Shown piece after piece: positions 8,865-17,384 of a DNA stretch of 64,000 bases. The position numbers and the translations under genes were made by a program. Every line of letters starts with the position of its first letter. The stretch's first letter is position 1. Origin of the DNA: Bog-473 sp963843365 (GTDB lineage Bacteria; Actinomycetota; Acidimicrobiia; Acidimicrobiales; RAAP-2). The stretch covers positions 310,001 to 374,000 of the forward strand of contig CAWJKG010000003.1 of the NCBI GenBank assembly GCA_963843365.1. The letters run 5' to 3'. The notes under the pieces were generated by a model that saw only the letters and a program-made list of their open reading frames with translations, did not search any database and was not told the origin of the DNA.

Positions 8865-9390
8865 CGGGTGCGCCCGGTTCGCTCGCCGCCGCGCCGGCCA
8901 CCGCGGCGTCCTGGCCGCGGGCGTCGGAGGCGATCTGCTCCTGGAAGGCGGCCATGCGGGCGGTCAGGTCCGCGTCCGTCTGGGCCAGGATGCGCACGGC
9001 CAGCAGGCCGGCGTTGCGCCCCCCGTTGACCGCCACGGTGGCCACCGGGACGCCCTTCGGCATCTGGACGATGGAGAGCAGGCTGTCGAGCCCGTCGAGC
9101 TGGGACAGGGCCACCGGCACCCCGATGACCGGCAGTGTGGTCACCGAGGCCAGCATGCCGGGCAGATGCGCGGCCCCACCGGCGCCGGCGACGAGCACTC
9201 GGAGGCCGCGGCCCGCTGCTTCCTGCCCGTAGGCGAGCATGTCCTGCGGCGTGCGGTGGGCGGACACCACGCGCACCTCGCGGGCCACGCCGAACTCGTC
9301 GAGCACGTCGACCGCACCCTGGAGCACGGGTAGGTCCGACGAGCTCCCCATGACGACGGCGACCAGGGGCGAGGGGGCGCCGCCGGTCAC
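8857..9390 (-). CDS. purE: 5-(carboxyamino)imidazole ribonucleotide mutase
   Basis: A 177-aa class I PurE that converts N5-CAIR to CAIR in purine synthesis. The motif VVMGSSSDLPVLQ is near the N-terminus, followed by VVSAHRTPQDML and AGAGGAAHLPGMLA, all active-site loops. GTG at 9390 is chosen because it overlaps the purK stop as GTGA; the frame continues upstream only inside purK. With purK it forms the ATP-dependent two-enzyme route. Confidence 0.95.
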   Translation of the reverse strand: MTGGAPSPLVAVVMGSSSDLPVLQGAVDVLDEFGVAREVRVVSAHRTPQDMLAYGQEAAGRGLRVLVAGAGGAAHLPGMLASVTTLPVIGVPVALSQLDGLDSLLSIVQMPKGVPVATVAVNGGRNAGLLAVRILAQTDADLTARMAAFQEQIASDARGQDAAVAGAAASEPGAPGD

Positions 9391-10562
9391 CGGGCCACCC
9401 GGTCGGGCAGGTCGATGCCGTCGGGCACGGGGGTGCCGAGCGCGCGCGCCGCCGACCACGCCCTGTCACGCACCGCATCGGGGTCGTCCCCACAGACCGT
9501 CACGTGCCCCAGTTTGCGTCCAGGCCGGGCGTCTTTGCCATAGAGGTGGACGTGGGCGCCCTCCACGGCCAGGGCGCGGCCGAGAAGGCGGCGGGGGTCG
9601 GCCCCGTCCGGGCCGCCGAAGACGTTCACGCTGGCCACCTGGGGGTGCTGGGGGGCGGTGGACCCGAGGGGCAGGTCCAGCACGGCCCGCACGTGGTTCT
9701 CGAACTGGGACGTCACGGCGCCCTCCATCGTCCAGTGGCCCGAGTTGTGCGGGCGGGTGGCCACCTCGTTGACCAGCAGGCGGCCCTCTGAGAAGAACAG
9801 CTCAATGGCCATGACGCCGACGCCGTCGGCGATTTCGGCCACCTTCTGACCGAGGGCCGAGGCGGCCTCGAGCACGTCGGCGTGCAGTCGTCCGGGCACG
9901 AGCACCTCCCTGCACACACCGCCCACCTGGGCCGTCTCGACGGCCGGCCAGGCGACCGCCGCGCCCGAGGGGCGGCGGGCGACCATGACGGCCAGTTCGG
10001 CCTGCAGCGGGAGCAGTTCTTCGACGACGACCTGTCCGGCGACGCCGGTGAGTACGGCAGCGGCAGCGGCGGGGTCGGCGACCGGCCAGACGCCCTTCCC
10101 GTCGTAGCCGCCGCGGGCCGCCTTGACCATGACGGGCCACCCGTGCCCGGCGGCGAAGCCGGTGACTGCGTCGAGCGCGCCCGGTCCCTCGTCCACGACG
10201 GCGTAGGCGGGAACCGGCACGCCGGCCTCGTCGAGGACACGCCGCATGTGGGCCTTGTCGACCGCGAGTTCGAGCGTTGCCGCGCCGGGCCGGAGCACCA
10301 CCCCTTCCGCGGCGAGCCGGTCCACCAGCTCCAGATCGACCTGCTCGTGGTCGAAGGTGATCACGTCGCAACGGTTTGCCAGCGCGCGCAGGTCGGCCTC
10401 CACGAAGGGCGATCCGAGGACGACCTCGGCCGCCACGCCGCAGGCGGCGTCGTCGGCCTGCTCGGCCAGGACGGCGATGGAGAGGCCGAGTGCGGAGGCC
10501 GCCTCGGCGGCCATGCGGGCCAATTGACCGCCACCGACGAAGCCGATCGGGTGGGTGCTCAG
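9387..10562 (-). CDS. purK: 5-(carboxyamino)imidazole ribonucleotide synthase, probable CTG start
   Basis: An ATP-grasp enzyme that makes N5-CAIR from AIR, bicarbonate and ATP. Visible blocks are TFDHEQVDLELVD, DKAHMRRVLDEAGVPVP, VVEELLP and NEVATRPHNSGHWT with ATP/metal residues. The first ATG (10523) would cut off the conserved N-terminus IGFVGGGQLARM. That segment is in frame upstream back to a stop, with no ATG, GTG or TTG in it. A CTG at 10562, with GGGGGCG upstream, gives a full 391-aa protein and is the probable start. Coupled to purE by GTGA. Confidence 0.9.
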   Translation of the reverse strand: MSTHPIGFVGGGQLARMAAEAASALGLSIAVLAEQADDAACGVAAEVVLGSPFVEADLRALANRCDVITFDHEQVDLELVDRLAAEGVVLRPGAATLELAVDKAHMRRVLDEAGVPVPAYAVVDEGPGALDAVTGFAAGHGWPVMVKAARGGYDGKGVWPVADPAAAAAVLTGVAGQVVVEELLPLQAELAVMVARRPSGAAVAWPAVETAQVGGVCREVLVPGRLHADVLEAASALGQKVAEIADGVGVMAIELFFSEGRLLVNEVATRPHNSGHWTMEGAVTSQFENHVRAVLDLPLGSTAPQHPQVASVNVFGGPDGADPRRLLGRALAVEGAHVHLYGKDARPGRKLGHVTVCGDDPDAVRDRAWSAARALGTPVPDGIDLPDRVAR

Positions 10563-10641
10563 ATCGCTCGCCCCCGTGCGGGGATTCGCCTAGAAAGTGG
10601 GTCTGACACAACCGGCAGACTACGCGAGGAGCACCAGGGAC

Positions 10642-11563
10642 ATGGCCAAGCCGCTGCGGATCGGGAGCATGATCGAGACGGACAAGCCGCTCGGTGAGGT
10701 CATCGCTCAGCTGCAGCGCTGCCACGACGCCGGGCTCGACCACGCCTTCGCGTCCCAGATCTTCGGACCTGACGCGCTCGACCCTCCTGGCCGTGGCCGG
10801 CTCCCGGGTACCCGGCATCGGGCTGGGCACGGGCGTGGTGCCGGTGTACCCCCGTCACCCGATGATGCTGGCCCAGCAGGCGTTGACCGTGCAGATGGCC
10901 ACGGACAACCGGCTCCTCCTCGGCATCGGGCTGTCGCACCAGATCGTGGTCGAGAGCATGTGGGGGATCAGCTTCGAACGCCCGGCCGCCTACATGCGCG
11001 AGTACCTGAACTCCTTGATGCCCCTGCTGCGTGGCGAGACCGTGCAGTCGGCGGGCGAGCGCGTGACCACGAATGCCTTCGCGCCGCTCGACATCACCGG
11101 CGTGGAGCCGCCGCCCGTACTGGTGGCCGCTCTCGCCGACACCATGCTGAAGTTGGCGGGCCGGATGGCCGACGGCACCGTCACCTGGATGACCGGCACC
11201 GGGACCATCCGCGACCACATCGCCCCGACCATCACCGGGGCGGCCGAGTCCGCCGGGCGGCCGGCGCCCCGGGTCGTCGTGTCCCTCCCGATCGCGGTCA
11301 CGCACGACGTCGACGCGGCCAAGGCACGCGTCAACGAGGTGTTCTCCATCTACCCGAACCTGCCGTCCTACAGGGCGATGCTGGACAAGGAGGGGGCTGC
11401 CGCAGCAGCGGACATCGCGTTCGTCGGCGACGAGGAGTCGGTCGCCGCCTCCATCACCACCTTGGCCGACGCCGGCGCAACGGACTTCGTGGCGGCCGTG
11501 GTCGGCGACGAGGAGGAGCGTGCACGCGGCTTCCGGCTGCTGAGCGATATCGCCCGGTCCTGA
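10642..11563 (+). CDS. LLM-class F420-dependent oxidoreductase, frameshifted in this sequence
   Basis: A luciferase-like TIM-barrel oxidoreductase, 306 aa once corrected, probably using F420. The first frame covers MAKPLRIGSMIETDKPLGEV to QIFGPDAL. An extra G at 10780 breaks it, and the next frame continues TLLAVAGSRVPGIGLGTGVVP, PRHPMMLAQQAL and LLLGIGLSHQ, all family blocks. The ATG at 10642 has AGGGA just upstream. The join is exact and the rest of the frame is clean, which favours an assembly error over decay. Substrate unknown. Confidence 0.85.
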
Positions 11564-11599
11564 TCCGGCGGGCCGGCGTCACCGATCGGCGCCGTCCGG

Positions 11600-12199
11600 T
11601 CAGCGCGACAGTGACGTGTGCTTGAACTCGTTGAGGTCGGGCTGGCTCTCGAAGAGGTCGACGACACCCTGAATGGTCCGTTGCGCCAGCCCGGCGTCAC
11701 CCTCGGGCCGGCTCATCAGCCGGACGAAGACGGCGCGGTCACCCACAATGAAGGTCGGGACGCCGAAGACCTCGAGCGTTCCGACGGCATGCTCGTGGGC
11801 CTGGCGGATCTGTTGCACCGGGGCACCGGTCGCCACCTCTGCGAGCACCTTGTCGCCCGGCACGCCCACGCGCTCGAGCACCGAGCTGATGATTTCGGGC
11901 GTGCGCAAGTCGAGCCCTTCGTCGTGCCGGGCGGCGAACAGCGCCACGTGGGCATCGAGGAAGAGGTCCGGGTACTGGTCGCGTACGACGACGCCGGCGG
12001 CCAGTGCGAGCAGGTCCCTGGCCTTGGCGGGGTCGTCCCACACGGGCACACCGCCCTCGGGGACGTGGGCCTGGCTCAGCGAGAACGGCAGAAAGGTCAC
12101 GTCCCATTCGGCGCCGGCGGCCAGGCCGACGGCCAGATGCTCGTGGGCATTGCGGGCGAAGGGGCAGCGATAATCCCAGGTCACGGAAAAGGACGTCAT
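11600..12199 (-). CDS. DsbA/FrnE-like thioredoxin-fold protein
   Basis: A 199-aa protein of the DsbA/2-hydroxychromene-carboxylate isomerase fold. The active-site position reads DYRCPFARNA: the first Cys is present but the second Cys of CxxC is Ala, so ordinary disulfide exchange is unlikely. The cis-Pro loop VFGVPTFIVGDRAVF is intact. There is no signal peptide, so it is cytoplasmic. It may be a mono-Cys or glutathione/mycothiol-type isomerase or reductase. ATG 12199 overlaps the PAP2 gene stop by 4 nt. Confidence 0.82.
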   Translation of the reverse strand: MTSFSVTWDYRCPFARNAHEHLAVGLAAGAEWDVTFLPFSLSQAHVPEGGVPVWDDPAKARDLLALAAGVVVRDQYPDLFLDAHVALFAARHDEGLDLRTPEIISSVLERVGVPGDKVLAEVATGAPVQQIRQAHEHAVGTLEVFGVPTFIVGDRAVFVRLMSRPEGDAGLAQRTIQGVVDLFESQPDLNEFKHTSLSR

Positions 12200-12801
12200 A
12201 AGTTCTTCAACACGACCTCGGACTGGCGCATTCCCCGGGTGACACGGCGGCGGCCACGGCGGCCCTTGCGGCCGGGGGTCACCACGTCGACGATCGGGCG
12301 CAGCCCGAGCCCGAGCACCGATCCGATGACGGCGCCGCCGATCACGTCGGTGGGATGGTGCGCCCGCAGGTGCACGCGACTGGCCGCCACTGCGGCGGCG
12401 AAACCCACGTTGGCGGCGGTGCCCGCGTCCGATTCCCCCAGGACGAATGCCGTGCAGAACGCGGCGAGGGTGTGGCCGCTCGGGAAGCTGCTGCTGGTCG
12501 GCGTGCGCACGCTGGCGTCGAGATGTTCGTCGGGCCGTTGCCGTTCGACCGCCGCCTTGACGACGCGGCTCACGAGCAGGGAGGAGAAGCCCGCTGCCGC
12601 CAACGCCACGACGGCGCGGCGGCGGTCGGGGCCGCGCCGGCGCGCCTTGAGCCCCGCCAGCACCACCCAGATGAGCCCGTAGTCGGCGAGGTTGGAGACC
12701 ACGGCCGCGGCGCGGTCGATCTCGGGTCGGCCCCGGAGGGGTTCGAAGGCGGCGTCGACCGCCTCGTCGACGGCGCCCATCTGGGTCTGCAGGGTGGTCA
12801 C
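12196..12801 (-). CDS. PAP2-family membrane phosphatase
   Basis: A 201-aa protein with the three PAP2 motifs: KAAVERQRP, SFPSGHT and SRVHLRAHHPTDV. They supply the catalytic His pair and the phosphate-binding Lys/Arg. Several weak hydrophobic helices fit a membrane phosphatase acting on lipid phosphates such as undecaprenyl diphosphate or phosphatidate. It is cotranscribed with the nuclease-like gene (GTGA overlap) and the DsbA-like gene (ATGA overlap). The order alone does not suggest a shared pathway. Confidence 0.88.
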   Translation of the reverse strand: MTTLQTQMGAVDEAVDAAFEPLRGRPEIDRAAAVVSNLADYGLIWVVLAGLKARRRGPDRRRAVVALAAAGFSSLLVSRVVKAAVERQRPDEHLDASVRTPTSSSFPSGHTLAAFCTAFVLGESDAGTAANVGFAAAVAASRVHLRAHHPTDVIGGAVIGSVLGLGLRPIVDVVTPGRKGRRGRRRVTRGMRQSEVVLKNL

Positions 12802-13568
12802 GCGGCGAAGGCCGGGCAGGTGGTCTTGAAGCTGCAGTGATTGCAGAGGGGGCCCACGTGGGGACGGAAGTCCTCGGTGTCACACGCCCGCGCAATGGCC
12901 GACCACACCGCCACGGCCCGCCGCCGTTGGCCGCGGATGGTCTGCTCCGAGGCGGCCGACGTGATGGCGACGGGTTGACGCAGGTAGAGCAGGCGGACCT
13001 CGGCCGGGGCCCGCCCGAGGAGGCTCTCGCACAACAGTGCGTACGTCTGGACCCCGCCCATGCTGCCGCGCTCGAAGCGCTCCGAAGGCGCCCGACCCGT
13101 CTTGTAGTCGACGACGATCAGGCTGCCGTCGTCGGCCACGTCGAGACGGTCGATGACGCCGCGCAGGCGCATGCCGTCGACCGCGGTCTCGACGCCGAGC
13201 TCGATCCCGACCGCCCGCGCCGCGTTCGGGTCCTCCAGGAGGAAGTAGTTGTCCACCAGCTGGCGGGCGTCGGCCACGAATGCGGTCGCGGCGTCCTCTC
13301 CGAGGGCGAGCTCGAGGTAGTCCTCGTCGTGCTGCAGCTCCTCCCAGCACCGGCTGAGCTCGGCCTGCGCCGCCTGCGGCGTGCGTGCCCCCGGGGCGTG
13401 GTGCCAGAAGAGCCCTTCGAGGGCGGCGTGCACCAGCGTCCCCTTCACGGCGTGGGGGGACGCTGGCTCGGGCCGCCGCTCGATCTGCGCATAGCGGAAG
13501 GCGAGCGGGCAGTTCGTGAAGGCGACCACCTTTGACGGGCTCAGGGTGCGCGGGAGGTCGAGCGCCAT
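12798..13568 (-). CDS. RecB-like PD-(D/E)XK nuclease with Fe-S cluster motif
   Basis: A 256-aa stand-alone PDDEXK_1 (RecB/AddB-type) nuclease. It opens LSPSKVVAFTNCPLAFRY, has the conserved KGTLVHAALEGLF helix, and the catalytic core GVIDRLDVADDGSLIVVDYKTG (D, then D-x-K). The C-terminus CNHCSFKTTC, with the Cys in NCPLAF near the N-terminus, matches the four-Cys [4Fe-4S] clasp of Cas4/AddB proteins. No helicase or CRISPR genes are adjacent, so it is a probable DNA-repair exonuclease. ATG 13568 excludes antisense read-through to 13889. Confidence 0.88.
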   Translation of the reverse strand: MALDLPRTLSPSKVVAFTNCPLAFRYAQIERRPEPASPHAVKGTLVHAALEGLFWHHAPGARTPQAAQAELSRCWEELQHDEDYLELALGEDAATAFVADARQLVDNYFLLEDPNAARAVGIELGVETAVDGMRLRGVIDRLDVADDGSLIVVDYKTGRAPSERFERGSMGGVQTYALLCESLLGRAPAEVRLLYLRQPVAITSAASEQTIRGQRRRAVAVWSAIARACDTEDFRPHVGPLCNHCSFKTTCPAFAA

Positions 13569-13661
13569 GCGGTCAGGATACGGCCGGGCCGTGACGTGCC
13601 GGCACATCCTCCCGAGCGGGTAGAAAGGAAGGGATGGCCCCCGGACCCCCCGCCCGTCCGC

Positions 13662-13931
13662 GTGGCTGACCTGCGGCGCTCGACTCGCTGGGCCGGACTC
13701 CGTCCGGGCGACCCCGTGCAGGTGGCCGGGACGCGTCTGCGGGGTGCCTCCTGGCAGTTCGTGGCCCACATCACCAACGGCGAGACGGGGGAGGTGTGGG
13801 TCGAGGTGGTCGGAGGCCGGGCGGGCGACCGTGCCGTGCGCTCGTTCCGGCCGGACCAGCTCTACGCGCCGGCGGCCCGACCGGGCCACGACGCCTCGCT
13901 GGCGGACGCCCCCGGGCTCCCGCTGGGCTGA
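13662..13931 (+). CDS. Small conserved-type protein of unknown function
   Basis: About 89 aa from GTG 13662. The sequence has alternating strands (PVQVAGTRLRGASWQFVAHITN, GEVWVEVVGG, VRSFRPDQLYAP) that look like a small beta-barrel; I do not recognise the family. Its start is unsettled. A better ribosome site (AAGGAAGGG) precedes ATG 13634 in another frame, which would join this frame if one base near 13661 were extra, so this may be one more local indel. Divergent from the nuclease operon. Confidence 0.6.
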   Translation: MADLRRSTRWAGLRPGDPVQVAGTRLRGASWQFVAHITNGETGEVWVEVVGGRAGDRAVRSFRPDQLYAPAARPGHDASLADAPGLPLG

Positions 13932-13969
13932 CCGGGCCGCACGAAAGACCGGGCGACGGAGCGACAGCT

Positions 13970-14533
13970 GTGGAGCACCCCCGTCCCGGCATTCCCACGT
14001 TGACGACGCCCCGGCTGGTCCTGCGTCCCTTCAGCGCCGACGATCTCGACGAGCTGGCACCGATCCACGCCGAGGAGTCGTTCTGGTGGTATCCGCTCCG
14101 GTCGGGGATGTCGAGGGAGCACACGGCCGAGTTCCTGCAGCGGGTGGTGGCGCGCTACGACAGCGACGGCTTCGGGATCGAGGCACTCATCGACCGGGCC
14201 AGCGGGGCGATGATCGGCTGGGCGGGACTCGCCGTGCCGCATTTCCTCCCGGCGATCCTCCCGGCCGTCGAAGTGGGATGGCGCTTGTCCGAGCCGTGGC
14301 GAGGTCGCGGTCTGGCCACCGAGGCCGGTGCCGCGGCGGTCGACTTCGGGTTCACCCGCGGCGGCCTGGACCGCATCGTCAGCATCTACGAGCCGGAGAA
14401 CGCCGCCTCGGGGCGGGTGATGGAGCATCTCGGCTTCACGCGCTGCCTGACGACGAAGGGCGACCGGGGTGAGGAGATCGTGGTGACCGAGTTGGCGAGG
14501 GCGCGTTGGGAGGAGATGCGGTCCGGTGGGTGA
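13970..14533 (+). CDS. GNAT acetyltransferase, RimJ/RimL-like
   Basis: A 187-aa GCN5-related N-acetyltransferase. It shows the RimJ/RimL opening TLTTPRLVLRPFSADDLDEL, the acetyl-CoA loop WRGRGLATEAGAAAVDFGF, and the closing VSIYEPENAASGRVMEHLGF with the conserved Asn. Relatives acetylate ribosomal protein N-termini or small amines; the substrate here is unknown. GTG 13970 gives a normal N-terminus. Its end overlaps the thioesterase start by 8 nt. Confidence 0.87.
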   Translation: MEHPRPGIPTLTTPRLVLRPFSADDLDELAPIHAEESFWWYPLRSGMSREHTAEFLQRVVARYDSDGFGIEALIDRASGAMIGWAGLAVPHFLPAILPAVEVGWRLSEPWRGRGLATEAGAAAVDFGFTRGGLDRIVSIYEPENAASGRVMEHLGFTRCLTTKGDRGEEIVVTELARARWEEMRSGG

Positions 14534-15359
14534 CATAGAGGTGCAGACGGCGGTCGAGCCGATCGGGGACGGCCGGTTCCGGGCCATGGTGCACGGCGAC
14601 TGGGAGATCTGGGGCCCCTGCGGCGGCTACGTCGCCGCCCTGGCACTGCGGGCCGCCGGAGCCGCCGCGGCACGGAGTAGTGCCGCGCGGCCGGCCAGTT
14701 TCTTCTGCCATTACCTCTCTGTCGCGTCGTTCGCAGCGGTGGAACTCGAGGTGACGCCGCTGCGCACCGGGCGGACCGTGCTGGCCCAGCGGGTCGCCCT
14801 CACCCAGGAGAGCCGCCCCGTCCTCGACGCCATGGTGTGGTCCGTCGGCGACGTCGAAGGGCTCGAGCACGAGGACGTCGAACCCCCGGACGTGCCCGGC
14901 CCGGAAGGGGTGGCGACGTGGGCCGAGCGGGCCCCCGACGTGGACCGGCCCCACATGCCGTTCTGGGACAACTTCGACCAGCGGCCGCTCACGTGGGCCG
15001 ACGAGTGGCCGCCGCCGGGCCCGCTCCCACCGACGTGGCGCACGTGGGTCCGGGCGCAGCCCACGGCGCGCTTCAGCGACCCCTGGGTGGATGCGGCACG
15101 CTCGCTCATTGTGCTCGACGTGGGCAGCTGGCCGGCGGGCTCGCGGCCGCACATGTATCTCGAGCCGCCGTACATCGCGCCGAGCTTGGACCTCTACGCG
15201 TCGTTCCAGTACCCGGGCGTCTCCTCGGAGTGGCTGCTCCTCGACTCCCATTCGCCCGTCGCCCACGGGGGCCTGCTCTCGTGGACCGGTCGCGTCTGGT
15301 CCGAGGAGCGACGGCTCATCGCCAGCGGCGGCGGCCAGGCGGTCTTCCGGCACACCTAG
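14526..15359 (+). CDS. Acyl-CoA thioesterase-like double hot-dog protein
   Basis: A 277-aa protein of the thioesterase-like (TesB/4HBT_3) superfamily, with two hot-dog halves. The N-terminal half has WEIWGPCGGYVAALALRAAG and FFCHYLSVASFAAVELEV; the C-terminal half has SLDLYASF and WLLLDSHSPVAHGGL with RVWSEERRLIASGGGQAVFR, the typical family ending. It probably hydrolyses acyl-CoAs and sits next to the acyl-CoA catabolic cluster, though it is translated with the acetyltransferase. GTG start within the upstream gene. Confidence 0.85.
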   Translation: MGDIEVQTAVEPIGDGRFRAMVHGDWEIWGPCGGYVAALALRAAGAAAARSSAARPASFFCHYLSVASFAAVELEVTPLRTGRTVLAQRVALTQESRPVLDAMVWSVGDVEGLEHEDVEPPDVPGPEGVATWAERAPDVDRPHMPFWDNFDQRPLTWADEWPPPGPLPPTWRTWVRAQPTARFSDPWVDAARSLIVLDVGSWPAGSRPHMYLEPPYIAPSLDLYASFQYPGVSSEWLLLDSHSPVAHGGLLSWTGRVWSEERRLIASGGGQAVFRHT

Positions 15360-15392
15360 CCCCGCCGCAGTCTGCCCTGGCCGGGCCCGGCG

Positions 15393-16540
15393 TCAGTCGG
15401 CCGTGTAGCCGTCCAAGCGCGCCAGAATGCGCAACATCACCTCGTCGGCGCCCGCGCCGATGGAGTCGAGACGGGTGTCGCGGAAGTAGCGCGACGTCCA
15501 GTTCTCGTCCATGTAGCCCATACCGCCGTGGAACTGTACGGCGTAGTCCGCCACCTCCCGCTGCAGGCGGGAGCCCAGCAACTTGCCGATGGTGGCGAAG
15601 CGCGTGGCGTCCTCGCCCCGCAGCACCGCGTCGGCGGTCGTGCGGGCATACTGCCGCAGGACATCGTGGCGCGCCGACAGCTCGGCCAGCACGAATTGCA
15701 GGTGCTGGTTGGCCAGCAGCGGTGCACCGAAGGCGCGCCGCTCGCGCAGGTAGTGCTTCGTCCTCTCCAACGCGAGCCGATGGAGCCGACCTGCTTGTAG
15801 AAGGTCATGAGTCGCTCGGCCTGGAACTGCACCATCTGCTGTTGGAACCCCCGCCCGACTTCGCCGATGGTGTTGGCGACCGGCACACGCACGTCGGTGA
15901 AGGACAGCTCGGCGGTGTCGCTCGACCACATGCCGAGCTTCTCGAGTTTGCGCGACACCGCCACCCCGGGGATGTCGGTCGGCACCACGATGAGCGACAT
16001 GCCGCGGGAGCCGGGGTCGTCCGAGGTGCGCGCCAGCAGGCAGAGCCAGTCGGCCTGCGTTCCGTTCGTGATGTACAGCTTGGCGCCGTTGATGACCCAC
16101 TCGTCACCGTCGCGCACGGCCCGCGTGCGGATGCCGGCCACGTCGCTGCCGGCATCGGGCTCCGTGACCGCGATGGACGTGACGACCTCGCCGCGGATGG
16201 CCGGCGCCAAGTACCGCTCCTTGAGCTCGTGCGAGCCGTACCGGGCCAGCGTGGGCGTCGCCATCGACATCTGCACCGCCATCGCCATGGGGACGCCACC
16301 GCAGCTGATGCGCCCCATCTCCTCGCCCGCGATGAGCGTGTAGGTGTGGTCCGCACCCATGCCGCCGTAGGCCTCGTCGTATTCGAGACCGAGCAGGCCC
16401 ACGGCGGCGAGCTTCGGGAACAGGTCGTGGGCCGGGAACGTGCGGGCCGCTTCCCACTCGTCCACGTGGGGCTCGATCTCCCGCTCGAAGAGGTCGCGGA
16501 GCGTCTTGCGGAACAGCTGGTGCTCGTCGCTCTCGATCAC
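15393..16540 (-). CDS. Acyl-CoA dehydrogenase, frameshifted in this sequence
   Basis: An FAD acyl-CoA dehydrogenase that introduces the alpha-beta double bond, about 382 aa when corrected. The N-terminal frame has LLGLEYDEAYGGMG, AVTEPDAGSDVAGI and YITNGTQADW (substrate and FAD loops). The reading frame breaks at about 15779, where one base seems missing between GSI and RLALERTKHYL. The other frame then gives ERRAFGAPLLANQHLQF and the C-terminal HGGMGYMDEN. It is divergent from the hydratase/carboxylase genes and probably supplies their substrate. GTG 16540 start. Confidence 0.88.
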
Positions 16541-16603
16541 CGGCGCACGATACCACCGGCCGTTTTTCGGCCCGCCGGCGGGCGCCCCCTACACTGCGCA
16601 CCC

Positions 16604-17384
16604 GTGACGGACGTGTTGGTCGGCGTGGAGGATCACGACGGCATCCGTACCCTGACGCTCGATTCACCCGGCAATCGCAACGCGCTCTCGAAGGCTCTCC
16701 TGGCGCAGTTGGAGCAGGCGTTGCATGACGCGACGGCCGACCCGCAGGCGCGGGCCGTCGTCCTGACCGCCACGGGGACCGTGTTCTGCTCCGGAGCCGA
16801 CCTGTCCGAGCGCGGCACGGCGGCGCCGAACGTCATGCCGGGCATCCTCACGTCCATCGTCGAGAGCCCGGTACCGGTCATTGCGCGGGTCAACGGCCAC
16901 GCCCGGGCGGGCGGCATCGGCCTCATCGCCGCGGCCGATATGGCGGTCGCGGCGGCGTCGAGCACGTTCGCCTTCACGGAGGTGCGCGTGGGTGTGGCGC
17001 CGGCCATGATTCTGGTGCCGGCACTGCGCGTGGTCGAGCGCCGCTTTCTCGCCCGCGCCGCGCTCACCGGCGAGCGGTTCAGCGCGCGACGCGGCCGCCG
17101 CGGCCGGGTTGCTCTCCGCTGTCGTCGCCGACGAGGACGGGACGGAGACGAGTGACGCCCTCGACGCCTGGGTCACGGCCCGGACCGACGCGCTCCGACA
17201 GGCTGCGCCCGGCGCGGTGCGGGTCACCAAGGCGCTGCTCCGGTCGTTGCCCGCACAAGACTGGGCGGACGGGCTGGACGCGGCTGCGGCCACGTCGGCC
17301 GCGCTGTTCGCCGGGGACGAGGCCGCGGAGGGGATGGCCGCCTTCCTCGAGAAGCGCCGTCCGGCCTGGGACACCACGGCATGA
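16604..17384 (+). CDS. Enoyl-CoA hydratase/isomerase, frameshifted in this sequence
   Basis: A crotonase-fold enzyme, 259 aa corrected. It starts GTG 16604 and shows the family blocks LDSPGNRNALSKAL, FCSGADLSERG and ARVNGHARAGGIGLIAAADM, the oxyanion-hole loops. At about 17087 one extra base breaks the frame. Resuming after it gives FSADAAAAGLLSAVV, the usual ERF-AA-A-xxGLV helix, then a normal C-terminus that overlaps the carboxylase ATG (ATGA). By position it corresponds to the hydratase step of a liu/atu-type pathway. Confidence 0.86.
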
